Shown: piece after piece, positions 13,201-25,786 of the stretch | How the letters are laid out: the number at the start of each line of letters is the position of its first letter | Numbering within the stretch: the first letter of the stretch is position 1 | The notes under the pieces: model-generated | What the model was told of the DNA's origin: nothing | The model's database searches: none | Seen by the model: the letters and a program-made list of their open reading frames with translations, nothing else | Source: Ophiodon elongatus | Lineage: Eukaryota; Chordata; Actinopteri; Perciformes; Hexagrammidae | DNA: 64,000 bases | Assembly: GCA_016806645.1 (NCBI GenBank) | Contig: JACSYO010002169.1 | Span: forward strand, 304,501-368,500 | Direction: 5' to 3' | Made by a program: the position numbers and the translations under genes

Positions 13201-15964
13201 TAATTGTAAATAATAAGTGAAAGAAAACAGTATTAGTATGTATTCTGTCTCACATTTAAGGCCTCTGCAGTTGAGATAAAGGCCCCAGGTAGTATTTGAG
13301 AATGTGTGGTACTTAATTGTTTTGATGCAGAATTATATAAAAATCCAATATGACCGTAAACTAGCCCTGCTCATTTATTTATAACTCTGCCTGCAAAGGT
13401 CCACTACAACCAAAGATATTAAATAGAAATACAACAATGTAAACACTAAAATTTCAAATGGATAGATAATCATATCCCCAAACCTTAACTCTGGCTTGAT
13501 GTGATGAACCTCTTATTATTCATCATCAAATCTCTGATTCAGGTTTGCACTTGGTGATAATCAGCACTTTCATGCGATGAATACTGAAAAAGAAAACATC
13601 ACCCTTGTAATCGTTTTATATTCCTTCTTTGGCCCAAAAAATACAGATCTTTTTTTCATGTATTGGTAGATACATCAGCATGTCATGTACATAAAATCCT
13701 TCTGTCTTTAATGCTCTCCCGTCTGTGTTCTCTCCCTCCTCTTGGATCGTGTCGGGGTGCAGATGCGTTTCATGCTGCTCTTCAGCCGGCAGGGGAAGCT
13801 GCGACTGCAGAAGTGGTACACGGCCACAGCCGAGCGCGACAAGAAGAAGATGGTGAGGGAGCTGATGCAGATCGTGCTCGCCCGCAAACCAAAGATGTGC
13901 AGCTTTCTGGAGTGGAGGGACCTCAAGATTGTCTATAAAAGGTATTAAAGCAACGCTAAAATCATAAACTCACAACATGTGTCTTCAAGACTTTCTTTTT
14001 TTCATCATTGGCTGAGTGTTAATATAAAAGAGTTTTTATTTTGATGTTTGGCCAGCTTTATTAATGTCAATGAGGTGTGACTGCTCATGTCCTCATTATT
14101 AAAAAGCAAATCCAATATTAGTGCACTCTAGTGTTTATTTTTAGCAGGCTATCTGAATACCAGTTTCAACCTAGAGCCCTAGGGTATGCATGAATTCGAA
14201 TAATGAATATGAATAAATATATATATGTAAAATACACCAAACATATGTTTTAATCATTGAATGATTTTTATTTACCATTAAGCCAATAAGCACCAAAACA
14301 AGTCCCGAATAATAAACACTTAATAAATGACACGGATGACTAAGAATGGTGAAACTACGTGTATTTGTATATGTATATGTAATAATAGGAAAATAAGACT
14401 TTGCACAACAATAACAACAGGAAGAGAGGATGATATTAGATATTGATAATTTAATGGCTAATAAATTGTATATTCATTACTAGGGGTGAAGCTTTTTTAT
14501 TTTCATTAATAAATAAGCTGCCAGTTGTTTTCTTGATTCATCGTTTTGTTCAGGAAAAAGTAAAAACAACGGCCATTGTACATCTCCCAAGTTGACATAT
14601 TTAAATAGTTTGTTAGCGGTTCAAAACCCATAGATTGATAGATCGATTTCCTATCAAATATGACGAAAAGACTTAAGAATCGTGCCTATACTTATGAAGG
14701 TAATACAATAATAACAGAGTTGACTGAACCAAGACGGCAAACACTTTATTGCTTCATGTTTAAGGGCAGTGGTGGCGAATTCCAGCTTCACTCTCTCGGT
14801 TACCTTTCACAATAAAAGCTCTCGACGAATACACTGCGTCGCTGCTTACTAGCAGGAACTTAAATATGGTCCGAGTATTTTGCGAAGAGGCAACTCAATG
14901 AAATAGCTCACAGTGCTCCTCATACTCATCTCTGTTTTGAGCAGCAATGGGACATATGAAGGTGGACAGATGAGCTGATCTGAATTAAGAGTTTCTCCAG
15001 TTCTGGTTGGATATTAAAACGTGTGAACCAGGCGAAAACCTCCGGTTCTGCCGAGTGAAGCCGATGCAGAAGTGTATTAAATCAAAACGTGCATTCTGTC
15101 TACTGACCACCAGGGGGTGACTCCTCTGATTGTATAGAAGTCTATAGAAAATTACTCTACTTCTCTCTTGATTTATTCCCTCAGTAAACATTGTAAACAT
15201 GAGTTTATGGTCTCAATCTCTAGTTTCAAGTCTTCTTCAATACAGCATGATGTTCATTTAGTAAATTATGGTCCATTTAGAGTCAAACAGACCATACAGT
15301 AGGGTATGCTTTAGGGCGGGCTTACTGTGATTAACAGGTCGCTGCCGCTACCAGAGCAGTATACGTTGCTACGTCAGTCCTCCGCATTCCAAATATAGTA
15401 ACGTCCGTTCATCGGTTGCAAAAAAGCCAAGTTGGTGACGGCCAAATTGCCGAACTCGAGGCTTCAAAACATCCGTCCATAAACCAATGAGTGACATCAC
15501 GACGACTATATCCACTTCTTACACACAGTCTGTGGTATGAACATGCGATGCTACCAAATTCACTCCTGCGTTTTTAATTAATAATAAACAAAGAATGTTA
15601 AGTTCCATGTTCTCTCACCTATAATGCCATTACTTTTCCTGATGTTTTAGGTTTTCACGGTGGTATTGTTACAATATATATGATATATATCGCAACACAA
15701 ACATTTTGGTATGTACCTTTTATTTTGGGTTTCATTTTATCATTGATTTGACATCAGTGGTGAATTAATTTCCGTGTCGCAGTAAAAAATAATACGATTT
15801 GACTTAAGAAAAGCAGCAGATTGTCTGGTTTTAGTGTGTCCACTCTCTACTTGAGTTCTCCTCCCACAGACCAATAAAAGTTCATGTCTGTTTGTATGTG
15901 GGCTGAGCAGCATTAGATTTTATGTGGGTGGAAAGGGTGAAACCCAGCATTCCACTCTCATTGA

Positions 15965-16043
<79 letters not shown>

Positions 16044-18554
16044 ATCAGTGTGTGTCAGGGCTCATTACTGCCAGCAGAATGCAGAGGTGGACTAACAAAA
16101 CAAAGCAGCCTGTGCCTGTGCGTGGGCAGGTGGGTGGGTGATGAGTTTAGCATAGAGGGATTTCCTGCAGTGGGGAGGGACTGAGGGAACACTGCAGCTC
16201 TGCTGTGCATCACAATCCTCCTGTTAACCCTTTTTTGTCAGCCTGGCATTTTTTAAAATGAAATGTTTCATATCTGGAGAGTATAGCTGCAACAATTAGT
16301 CCACTAATCGATCAACAGAAGTATAATCGGCAGCTATTTTGATAATTACTTAATCACTTTTTTTCCCAAACAAGCTTCAGATCCTCAAATGTTAAAATAT
16401 GCTTTGTGGTCTTCCATTGTAGTAAATCAAATATTATTGGTTTTAGACTGTTGGTTGGACAAAACAAGCCGTGTGATGACGTCACCTTGGGCTCTAAGAA
16501 ATTGAGATTTTTTTATAGACCAATTGTTCGAGAATGTCGTGGGCAGAAGAAAAAATTAACAAAGGGTTGTAAACTGTGGTGGGAAAACAAAACAGAAGTA
16601 CAGGTAGACGAAATGCCAACAGATGGCTTACAGAATCAGTTAGAAGTAATTAGTGTAAACATGACCGTGGGAATATGAGTTGGTAGATGGCGCCGTATGC
16701 TCGGTCATCATGCTCTTGGTTCCCAAGCGTCCTGGAAAACCTGACAAACAGTTTACAAAAAACATTTTTCCAGTCTTTGAAAACACATGGAAAATGAGAG
16801 CAAGAGTAAAATGTCATGGAAAGTCTTATGTTGGCCTGGAAAATGATGTCAAGCTTGTCAAAGCTCCCCAAAACGTTTAGTATCATATCACCATTCAAAT
16901 AGTAGTTTATGGACCAACGACCGTCGAAGTGGAGGCAGTCACTGTGATGTCTCCCATTAGTCAGTGGACTGACGTTTTTCATTCTGGACGTAGCCATCTT
17001 GGTCTTTTGGCCGTCGCCATCTTGGTTTGTTGTAAACAGAAGTGACACGAGAGAGTGGAGCTAAGTACAACCAAATGCTGAAGAAGACATTTTAAGGCGA
17101 CCAAAAATTTCCCAATTTACTTTCATGAACTGAAAACACTGTGAAAGGGTTAAAGTTGTCTGACGGAAACATTGAAATGTATCGTAAGATGTTATTATAT
17201 TGTTTATATTGATTTTCTTTTGTGTGTGTATTCATAAAGGTACGCCAGCCTGTATTTCTGTTGTGCAATTGAAGAGCAGGATAACGAGCTGATCACACTG
17301 GAAGTCATCCACCGCTTCGTAGAGCTTCTGGATAAGTACTTTGGCAGTGTAAGTCATGATCTCTGAGCTAAACTACGGTTTAGTTAGTTTAGCTAACTCC
17401 TCCCAAGAATCCCCCTGCTGTAGAAAGCATTACTGACCTGTGTCCGTTTGTGCAGGTGTGTGAGCTGGACATCATCTTTAACTTTGAAAAGGCCTACTTC
17501 ATTCTCGATGAGTTCCTGATGGGCGGAGAGATCCAGGATACGTCTAAGAAGAGCGTCCTAAAAGCCATTGAACAAGCCGACCTACTTCAGGAGGTAACCT
17601 TGGCTTTAGGTTTTCACCCACCACCTCTTGGGTTTCCGTTCTGTTTCTATATCAGTTAGCTGGTTATCACAAAAATGTTAGGAAACTGTTTCTAAAAAAA
17701 AAAAAAAAAAAAACAGAATTTAAATTTAGTGCCAGCAGCCAGTCCTCAATAAATCTGGCGTTGGTCTTCTGCAGGGTGGGGTTTGCTGTTGATTGTCACT
17801 GATTGGTTAAACACAAACCCCACCTGCTCCACTTTATGCATGGCTTTATTCCCACGGTTACCTCTGGGTGCTGGAAGTATCATTATTAAGACGAGGAATA
17901 GACGTGTCTTTTTTACATTATCGACTTATCGTACGATGTGAGCCTGACCTCACATTATTAGTTCCTGGAACTATTTGGTCATAATGGAGGGTTCAAAAAT
18001 GACGGTCCAAAACTGCAACATTTAGATTTCAATAAATCAACAATAAGTGAATACGGTTATGAATCTGAACAGAAATTCAACTTTCAGTGCATGACTGTTT
18101 TGTAAGTGAGTGTTTCAGGGTGTAACACTTTCTATGACGCCCCTGTCTATAATGCATTATGAACAATTATAATCTGCTTATAGCACTTTATTGTATTTGT
18201 AATACTCATAAATATTCAGAATGCTTAATAAAAATAATCACAACAGATTATATAAAATGGAAAATATTATTAAATCCTAATAAACTGCTTTATGTAGCTT
18301 TATTCATTTTTACGAGTGCTTACAACTTTAATTATACAATGCTATAATCAGATTATAACACATAAGTATGTTTATAATGCGTAATAGAAAACTTTATTGT
18401 CTGGACTTCCATGGCAGCCCCATGAAATGTTGATGTATATTTTTGTTCTTTTAAATATTTTTTTTAAAAGTGACTCCTCCCTCCGTCTCTTTGTCTCCCT
18501 TTGCAGGAGGACGAGTCACCCAGGAGTGTGCTGGAGGAAATGGGCTTGGCGTAG
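10208..18554 (+). CDS. ap1s1: AP-1 complex subunit sigma-1A
   Basis: Small (sigma) subunit of the AP-1 clathrin adaptor, which sorts cargo between the trans-Golgi network and endosomes with the gamma, beta and mu chains. Five exons give 158 residues: the ATG at 10208-10210 (last codon of exon 1), 13763-13941, 17240-17348, 17456-17593 and 18507-18554. All borders have GT-AG ends and the frame stays open. The protein reads [20 protein letters not shown], includes the sigma-chain core [20 protein letters not shown] and [17 protein letters not shown], and ends [14 protein letters not shown]. This is essentially the mammalian AP1S1 sequence, including its length of 158. The whole chain is one longin-like clathrin adaptor small-chain domain. 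Introns 1 and 2 (3.5 and 3.3 kb) carry mobile-element relics. Position between serpine1 and vgf matches the human order. Confidence 0.97.
10211..13762 (+). other. ap1s1: ap1s1 intron 1
   Basis: Intron immediately after the initiator codon (donor ATG|GTAAGT, acceptor GGTGCAG before 13763). It holds a hAT-like relic at about 11155-11545. No other gene was recognised; the open frames within it lack splice context or similarity. Confidence 0.75.
11153..11545. mobile_element. hAT-like non-autonomous element (GGGATGCACCGAT end)
   Basis: The left edge reads GGGATGCACCGATAC and is followed by TATCGGGCCGATACC. The right portion contains TATCGTCCGATACCC and related TATCG motifs. A second element in snapc2 intron 5 ends with TATCGGCACATACTGCATCCC, the reverse-complement type of end. 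GGGATGCACCGAT-type ends are, from general knowledge, common on non-autonomous hAT elements of fish. There is no transposase frame. The right border is approximate. Confidence 0.55.
14995..15540 (+). mobile_element. Interspersed repeat copy 2 (ap1s1 intron 2)
   Basis: 15112-15312 matches copy 1 in serpine1 intron 7 with only a few differences. The copy here seems longer, extending into GATTAACAGGTCGCTGCCGC and a 3' part that includes GTGACATCACGACGACTATA and ends near CAGTCTGTGG. No protein is encoded. The outer borders are estimates. Confidence 0.75.
15968..16039. repeat. (CA)n microsatellite in ap1s1 intron 2
   Basis: A pure CA run of about 72 bases; the source of a false Thr-His ORF. Confidence 0.95.
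16285..17090. mobile_element. Repeat-derived region in ap1s1 intron 2
   Basis: The left edge, GCTGCAACAATTAGTCCAC, is matched in reverse complement at about 42325-42347 (GACTAATTGTTTCAGCTC), suggesting two relics of one family in opposite orientation. The right part contains repeated CCATCTTGG motifs (16994-17030), also typical of dispersed repeats. The open frames here (132 and 90 codons) have no recognisable domain, and I regard them as chance. Confidence 0.45.
17594..18506 (+). other. ap1s1: ap1s1 intron 4
   Basis: A 0.9-kb intron with an A-run (about 17693-17714) and AT-rich sequence. Nothing else is recognised. Confidence 0.7.
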
Positions 18555-19285
18555 TACACAGCAGGCTTTTGAGAGACTTTAGAAACTAAAGGCTGGATGA
18601 GAAGGGGGGCGGGGCAGAATCTGGGATTGAACATGCTTGGATCTTTGGCTCTGGGGGGACTGATGTACAGCGTTTAACTGGGGGAGAGACTCAGTTAAGA
18701 ATGGAGGATACTTGCATTGACAGGCTCTTTACGTGTGTGCGTGTGTCTGTGTGTGAGACTTAAGCGTGGGGACTTGTGTGTGGTAAGGGGGGGAGGGGGG
18801 GGTCCAGGTTTTTAAAGGGGTGAGATGGAGTCCACCTTTAGCTTATCCGAAGGTTGAATTACAGTGGATGCTGACGTTGGAGTCACATTGAGGCAGTCAG
18901 ACTGAGGCTGGGTGAACAGTCACAACCTTGTTGTGAAGGTTAGAGGTCCTGAATGTGGACTGAGACCACGTCTGGGATTTGATGTTCTTTTTGTATTTTT
19001 TGTTTTTTCAACAAGTCTCGTGAAAAGACCAAAACTACCGATGTGACTCCCATTTCCAAACCCATTGGTTCCTACTGAAGACATTCATGTTTTAAAAACG
19101 GCTCACAGATATATAGTTTCACAAAGAAAAAACAGCTGGCTACTGTAGTTTTTAGCCCAAACAGCAGGAAATAGTGCATTTATTTGGGACTATTTTCAGC
19201 AGCAGATTAATCCACATACATATTACAGCTCTATTGAGTATTTCCAGCAGCAGGACCGTGTATGTGGGATTGAGTCCAAATAAAC

Positions 19286-19300
<15 letters not shown>
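18555..19300 (+). other. ap1s1: ap1s1 3' UTR (probable)
   Basis: Sequence after the TAG at 18552-18554. The first AATAAA is at 19279-19284, about 725 bases downstream, just before a long TG tract; this is the likeliest poly(A) signal. Later signals (ATTAAA at 20603, AATAAA at 24201) could serve longer isoforms, but I cannot show it. Confidence 0.5.
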
Positions 19301-19429
<129 letters not shown>

Positions 19430-20668
19430 TAATGAAGGGACTTGTCACCAAGCGCAACAGTAGCCGTGTTCCCATTAGACTGTCAAGCGGATTTTAAGAG
19501 AACTTTTGAAAGTTGCAGCTACTGTGACTCATTGATGTGTTTTTAATAATGGAACTCTATCAGCCAGTGGAAGAAGATCCATCAGGCTTTGATACACTAA
19601 CGCACAATGCCTGATAGTGGGACACGTTGATTGTTAGTTTGGGTCTGCACATGAGATTTGGTGACAATCAGAAAAGTATAGGATACCACCAGACCTTTTG
19701 AAGTAAAATTCAGTTTTTAACTATGCTGTTTTTATAGCCATCCATCATTCCTATTGGTTATGTGCATGATAACATAAAACAAGATGTGCCGGTGAAAAAC
19801 AACGCGAGTGTCGGTCTCGCACTTTTCCTCTGGTTTGTGTGGAGGGTCACTGGCTCATGACCGACGTGGGTCTTATTTTTATAGTTCGGTCCGCCGTAAT
19901 TACCACGGAGGTTGTAAGAACACCGAATCGTCCTTTTGCTCTCTGGCTCAGTTATTTGATCTACACTTGATGTTTTAGAACAATTCTATAGACTTCCCAC
20001 GAAGGCCGACTTGTGCTGGTCGCAGCTCCCTCCTGTGTCTGCGGTTGGCCCGTCTCGCCGACCACGGTCCAGGGTGGTGAACTGCGTTGTGAAGAATGAG
20101 AAACAAAGACATTGAAGATTTGCATCACCGCCTCAAATAACTCGTTCACATATGAGCCATGCGTGTGTACCGCGAGTGGACCGGTGGACCAGACGAGATG
20201 GAAATGTCAAGTCTGTCTTATGCAAATCCAACAAAGTGCAACTGAGAATCACACTCCACTTAGTTTCCCTCCAGACGGCATGAAGCAACCGCAGAGATGG
20301 AGGGAGGAGGAAGCGTCGGGTTGGAACTTGATGTTCTGCTGGTTCTGCTTCCCGGTACGACATTTTAGGACTGGGTTGAAGTTCCGAGGGCTATTTAGAA
20401 TAACCCGACGGTATATCTTTTCCCGAACATGCTTTTTACAACGTTTTCTCATGTTGAGTGAGTGGTTGTTACTGCTATTCATAGTTGGATCTGCCATCTC
20501 ATGCCAGATGAGCAACCGCTGCTAGTCATGGACGTCCATGGAGGAACAGAGCAGGATCACATTTAAACGCTCGTCCTTTAAGTTGGTTCAACTGACGTTT
20601 TTATTAAAGCAAAGTGCATTTCTTAAGCAGTAGTATGCCTACAAGCAGCTTTGAACGTATGCTCTAGG

Positions 20669-21113
20669 GGTGTAACAGTTCACCGCGGTCAAGGAGGGTC
20701 CTACCTCAGGTCTTAGGTCCATCGTCATGCTGTATTGACATGTTGGATTTCCTCAACTTCCCTTCGTTTGAGCGAATGCAAAAAACATGTTGAGCTTCTG
20801 CTCTCTTTATAGAATCTGAATCCAGAATTGACTCCACCCACTGAAGTCAAATCCTTTTCGTGTCCATTAGCTTTTTTATTTGTTAGAAGTTAAAATAATC
20901 AAAACCCCAAAATTGATATGCCCTACGTCGTCCTCATACTTTGCAAATCAATAATCGTCTTGATCCAAATTCCAGAAGTCCTGAACTTAAACTATTGAAC
21001 TGAAACTATTGACCCACGAGACAAAATATTCTGCCCCTAGATCCAATACAGGCAAAGACATCCGGACCCAAATCTACTCCACCAATAATACAGAATATGT
21101 GAACTGTTACACC
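20669..21113. mobile_element. Non-autonomous element with 15-bp terminal inverted repeats
   Basis: GGTGTAACAGTTCAC at 20669-20683 is repeated as its exact reverse complement at 21099-21113. Length about 445 bases, no transposase frame, so a MITE-like element. The sequence of the ends resembles hAT-type elements of fish. No clean target-site duplication is visible. Confidence 0.75.
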
Positions 21114-21439
21114 GCTGCTATCTAGTTAGTGTGCGCTGGTGTGATCTCTTACATTATGCATGATATGTTTGCTTCATGAAAGCCTGTGAACAGGGAGGAG
21201 TGGGTTAGATATACTATAAACTTCTTTGCAATCAGATGTCGGCTTTGTACAAAAGCTCATAATTGACCATTAATCATACATAAAGAACCAGATGTTCCCT
21301 TGAAAAATATGTAATAGTAACAGTTCACTTAGCAAATGTTCACTACATTGAAATGAACATATCGGAAGTATTCATGAAATCCTATTATTTTTAACTCATT
21401 TCTATTTCTATTAAAGGGATCGTTTGTATGTTTAGAAGT

Positions 21440-22260
21440 GTGGTAGTATGAGGTACTTCTCCATAGTCAGGGTATTACTACAGTATAGATGGAGTCTGGA
21501 GAAACAGACAGGAGTACCAGCACGGGAGTAAAGTAATGTACTGCTGTGGATGTATTTTAGACACCTAAAAAAAAATCAATATCAGTTGAAGTGTATGTTA
21601 TATTTACAATATTGCTGTCGGGCAGCCACTTATGTAGGGGAACCGAAGTTGTCATCTATTCTCTCTTCAAAGCCACAAGACTCCATTAATAAAAAACGTA
21701 ATTTTACCTCTGGAGTTGCTGGTCTACCACTGCCCCAATACGTTAGTTTTTTTGTGTGTGTTAGCTTGTGTTAGCTTGTGTTATTGTGCGACTTTGGTGA
21801 ATCTGAATTTACCCCTTTTTAAAACACCAAAGTCACACAATGACACAAACTAACTGACCGGTGGAAGCGGCGGTAGAGCAGCAACTCTGTGTTCTACAAG
21901 GTCAAAGAGCTGGTTGGGTCAACGGAGCCCGCTGGGCACAGATGGATATAACGGTTTCAGGTCCATGTCAGAAAGGGCAGACTGACGGTGAAAATATTCT
22001 AAATATAGCGTATACTTAAAATAGGTTCTGCTGTTACCTCCGTCCACAGCAGAACATTGCTTTACTCCTGTCTGGTTCTCCTGTCTGGTTCTCCTGTCTG
22101 GTTCTCCTGTCTGGTTCTCCTGTCTGGTTCTCCTGACTGGTTCTCCTGACTGGTTCTCCAGACAGGTTCTCCTGTCTGGTTCTCCTGACAGGTTCTCCAG
22201 ACTCATCTACTGCAGTAACACACTGACTGGAGAGGTACCTCGTACTGTTAAACCCCATTT
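21440..22260. repeat. Composite interspersed repeat, related to 40130-40630
   Basis: Several blocks are shared in order with the snapc2 intron 5 segment at 40130-40630: GGAGAAACAG(A/G)CAGGAG.., a block with ACCAAAGTCACACAATGACA, a CGTCCACAGC block, and a CTCTCTTCAAAG block before GTAATTTTACCT. The order is interrupted by unrelated sequence, suggesting diverged copies of one dispersed element with nested insertions. Confidence 0.6.
22066..22203. repeat. 13-bp tandem repeat (TCCTGTCTGGTTC)
   Basis: About ten copies of a 13-base unit, TCCTGTCTGGTTC, with variants (GACTGG, CAGACAGG). It lies inside the composite repeat and creates two overlapping minus-strand false frames. Confidence 0.9.
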
Positions 22261-23885
22261 CAAACAATCCAAACTCTCCCTTTAACTCCCCATCGACTGT
22301 TGATCAGTGCCGGGTGATCTGGTACCTGAAGAAACATGTATGAATTATCATTTTACGCAGCTGAAACGGATATGTTTGATAAATAAGTTCTTAAAAGCTA
22401 TATCTCAACATTAATTTCTTTGTCGCTCTCTTGGTTTTTGTTACATTTTCCAATCCTCCTTTTTAATGCCTCAAAATGTATGCATGTTTTTCATTATACA
22501 GGGATCTAATTTATACAGTGTCCTCTCAGGACCTCGCTCATGTTCTTTGTTTGGTGCTCGCCTGTGACCTCATGTGACCTGCTGCTCACGCTGCTCGCTT
22601 ATTTGCGTGGATGGAGAACTCCTCAGTAAATATTGAACTCAAACACTATGTTCTCGAAGAGGTACGACATCCTCCAACGACCTATACGTACACCTCGTGG
22701 GAGGAACTAAGAAAGGGCAGAGGTCACTGGCAGCGACCGGCTGCAGGACATTCAGCCCGATCCTGCGTGGAGAAGTGTGTCGTCGGTACGCAGCAGGCCT
22801 TCGTCTCCCTCTGCTGAACTCTGAATGTTAGTCCGTGTTTAAGTGCGAGGGCTCACCGTGTGATCTGAATGCTTTACTGTGTTGGCATGTAGTGGAACAA
22901 AGGGAAGAGAAGAGAACATGGATGTACACACTAGATGTATGTGGAGCAGCATTATGGGCAAACTATTTGACTTCTGTCATTAGAAATCTTTATTTTTAAA
23001 TGTTGCCCCTTTTTTTTCGCACTACAATCTCAGAATTTAAATGTATCCTTATTCCTGTGGCCCCTAAAGTTCTTGTATACTTCTCGAGGTTCTGCTGTCA
23101 CAGTCATCCCACTGCCTCCCTGATCTCTCTCAAGAGTTTAGTTTAGAGCGTTTTTGCACTTCCTGTTCCCTGGTCTTGAAGTCGATGGGTTTTTGGTTCG
23201 GTCCCTGAAATAAGATCTGTGGTTAACACGAACTGAAGAGATTTAACAAGTGACTTGATGAGACTACAAAGCGTCATGACTGAACATTAGTCCCCCTGAT
23301 GGGAAGTCATGTGACTGTGGTGTTTGTTTATAGCCTGGCATTAGCTTTTTACTTCTGGCAAATGCATTCACGCTTCAAAAAAAATCCCAAAGTGTCTTTT
23401 TCATTTGTGACGATTATGTTGCTGGACAAGACTTGTATGAATCATAAACATTTGTTTGCCACAGAGTTTATCTTCTGCAATAATCCAAAATCCGAAGAAA
23501 GAATTCCACAGGCTTTTTGTCGAGGGAACAAGTGTGAAAATGACGAGTATCTTTGTCGTCGTGAAACAATAACAGCTCTTACTTTCAGGCGGTGTCTCTT
23601 TGAAGGCGTTCACGTGTTGCACTCCGTTGTGTGACACGTGAATTGACGGAGGTCACGTTCAGAGTTGGATTGTTTCAATGGACCCGATTTTGCCTTCAGA
23701 AAGTGGGTTCCTGTTCTCCTGACGAGCACTTTGTTTGAAGCATAATCCTCGCTACATTCTTCTGTACATTTTAGTGTACCCCCACTGTTTTACTTCCTGA
23801 GGTGTCATCATTAACCCTGACCTCTGCTGCCCTTCAAAGAGACATGCTTTGAATCGTGTGTTGAATAATGTTTATTTTTTTTGTC

Positions 23886-23922
23886 TCCATTTGGGTGAGA
23901 TTATTTATCTCACCCAAATGGA
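23886..23922. repeat. Perfect 16-bp hairpin
   Basis: TCCATTTGGGTGAGAT at 23886-23901 is followed, after a 5-base loop, by its exact reverse complement at 23907-23922. It is not in any recognised gene. Confidence 0.85.
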
Positions 23923-24604
23923 TTTTGCCCAGTTTTAACTTTTTCTTTGGGTCAATCAGCTCATCTTATGCATTGACCGTATCAATTTGGTGATTATCTT
24001 GTCGATAAATTCGTTCACGTGAAAGGGGGAGAGGATTTTGATTGAAATCTCTCGTTGAAAGTTGTTTGGTTCCTTGGAGGAAGAGAATGAGATGGTTTAG
24101 AGAGCTAATGGAGGCCCTGGTTTAAGAAAGCAGAAGATCAGTGAATCCGTGATGCAGGCAAACGCTAAAGGGACTCGTGTGTGAATGTAATTTTATAAAG
24201 AATAAACAGTTTTAAGCTAAACTAAATGTGGTGTCCGGATGTTTTGTAAAATGTGTGTATTCAGCAGGTTTTAAGCGTAAAAACACAGCTTGAAAAATAC
24301 AGAAATTCCAAAGTCATGATAATTAAAAATATAATAATCCCCACTAATAGTTTTAGTACAGTAATGCATGGGTGGCGCATTTACATTAATGTTGAGAATA
24401 GAAGAAGAATCCAAATGGACTAATATTTATGTTTAACTAACAATTATGACATGGTGTCTGTCAGGTACAAAGTAGGAAGTTGCGTTATGGCCACAACACC
24501 TTTAAAGTAGGAAGTTGGGCTGAATGGGTGGGTCAACAATGCTGTTCATTTCCTGTTTCCCACCAACAGTCAATGTTGGTTTCTTTCAGCCCGGATCTTC
24601 CCCT

Positions 24605-25050
24605 CACCAGTAGAAGTACATTTACGTATTTTGAGGTACCTGTACTTTACTTTTAATGCTACTTTATACTTTATAAAAAACTTCCTCTACATTTCAGTGG
24701 AAAATATTGTACTTTTGGACTCCATTGCGTTTATCTGACAGCTATAGTCACTAGTTACTATGCAGATTAAGGTTTTATACACAAACCACACATTTGTGGT
24801 ACAGTATTTATGATGTGTGATGTCATGTTACAGATTGAACCACCTCACAGATAAAGTGAGCTCAACCTTCACCAACTGCAGCAGTGAAATGCCACATACA
24901 CATTTGTGCATCAGTAATAATCAAAGAAATACTACATCACTCACAGGAGCCAAATAATACTTGCATACATTTTTTTCTTCAATGGTGGACTTTTATTTTG
25001 ACATGGTGCTATTGGTACTTTTACTGAAGTAAAGGATCTGAATACACACC
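24605..25050. mobile_element. Fish-type interspersed repeat (AGTAAAGGATCTGAATAC end)
   Basis: Ends with ACTGAAGTAAAGGATCTGAA (25025 region). Reverse-complement versions of this end, GTGGAAGTATTCAGATACTT, occur at about 45235 and, in diverged form, at about 46994. It is a dispersed non-coding element without a transposase frame; borders are approximate and the family is not assigned. Confidence 0.55.
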
Positions 25051-25179
25051 ACCCAAACTATAAGAAACAACCATCATAGCAAAATGTTCGCTTATTTGTT
25101 CTCAAAATATGATCAGTTGTGTAATTCATGTCCTCTGAAGAAAAAAACCCACGTTTTAAATCAGTTAATTTGCAAACGC

Positions 25180-25786
25180 GTCCGTCTCCCTCACAATGAC
25201 TGACAGTGTGCCTCTACGGATCGTGGTTGCATCTGGATCCTGGTCCTGCCTCCTGGTTCCTTGTTCCTGGTTCCTGCTGTGACCCTTGACGCATATTCTT
25301 ATCTATTTTCCTTCTGTATGAATTCATGCACATTACTAACTGCTCCATCCCCGAAGTCTTTGTGCCTTCTCACCTCGCAGGTTTCTATGGATCGTGGTTA
25401 AATCTGGACCCTGGTCCTGCCTCCTGCTGTGGTCCTCCCTGACACCTACTGCTATTATTACGAATTGTTGTATTATGAATTATTTCTGTCATGTGAATTG
25501 AACGTGTTGTAACTCTGTCATGCTGTTCATTCTGTACACATGACATCTATTTTCGTACTCTGTCCATCCTGGGAGAGGATCCTCCTCTGTTGCTCTCCTG
25601 AAGGTTTCTTCCATTTTTCTCCCTGTTGAAAGATTTTTTTGGGGGGGAGTTTTTCCTGAGTCGATGAGAGGTTCTGGGACAGAGGATGTCGTTGTGTACA
25701 GATTGTGAAGCCCTCTGAGGAGAATTTGTAATTTGTGATTTTGGGCTATACAAAAATAAATTGAATTGAATTGAATTGAAAACAAA
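25180..25786 (+). mobile_element. 3' end of a non-LTR retroelement / SINE with (ATTGA)n tail
   Basis: Contains the block GGGCTATACAAAAATAAATT followed by ATTGAATTGAATTGAATTGA at its 3' edge, the short tandem tail expected of reverse-transcribed elements. Internal blocks repeat (CCTGGTCCTGCCTCCTG occurs at about 25238 and 25410). There is no reverse-transcriptase frame, so this is a truncated or non-autonomous copy. Confidence 0.6.

Larger units (their letters stand above)
13942..17239 (+). other. ap1s1: ap1s1 intron 2
   Basis: Holds an interspersed repeat copy (about 14995-15540), a CA microsatellite (15968-16039) and a second repeat region (about 16285-17090). I see no gene in it. Confidence 0.75.

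Noticed and set aside
16406..17048. ORFs of 90 and 132 codons in ap1s1 intron 2
   Set aside because: They lie in repeat-derived DNA and show no domain, splice context or codon bias.
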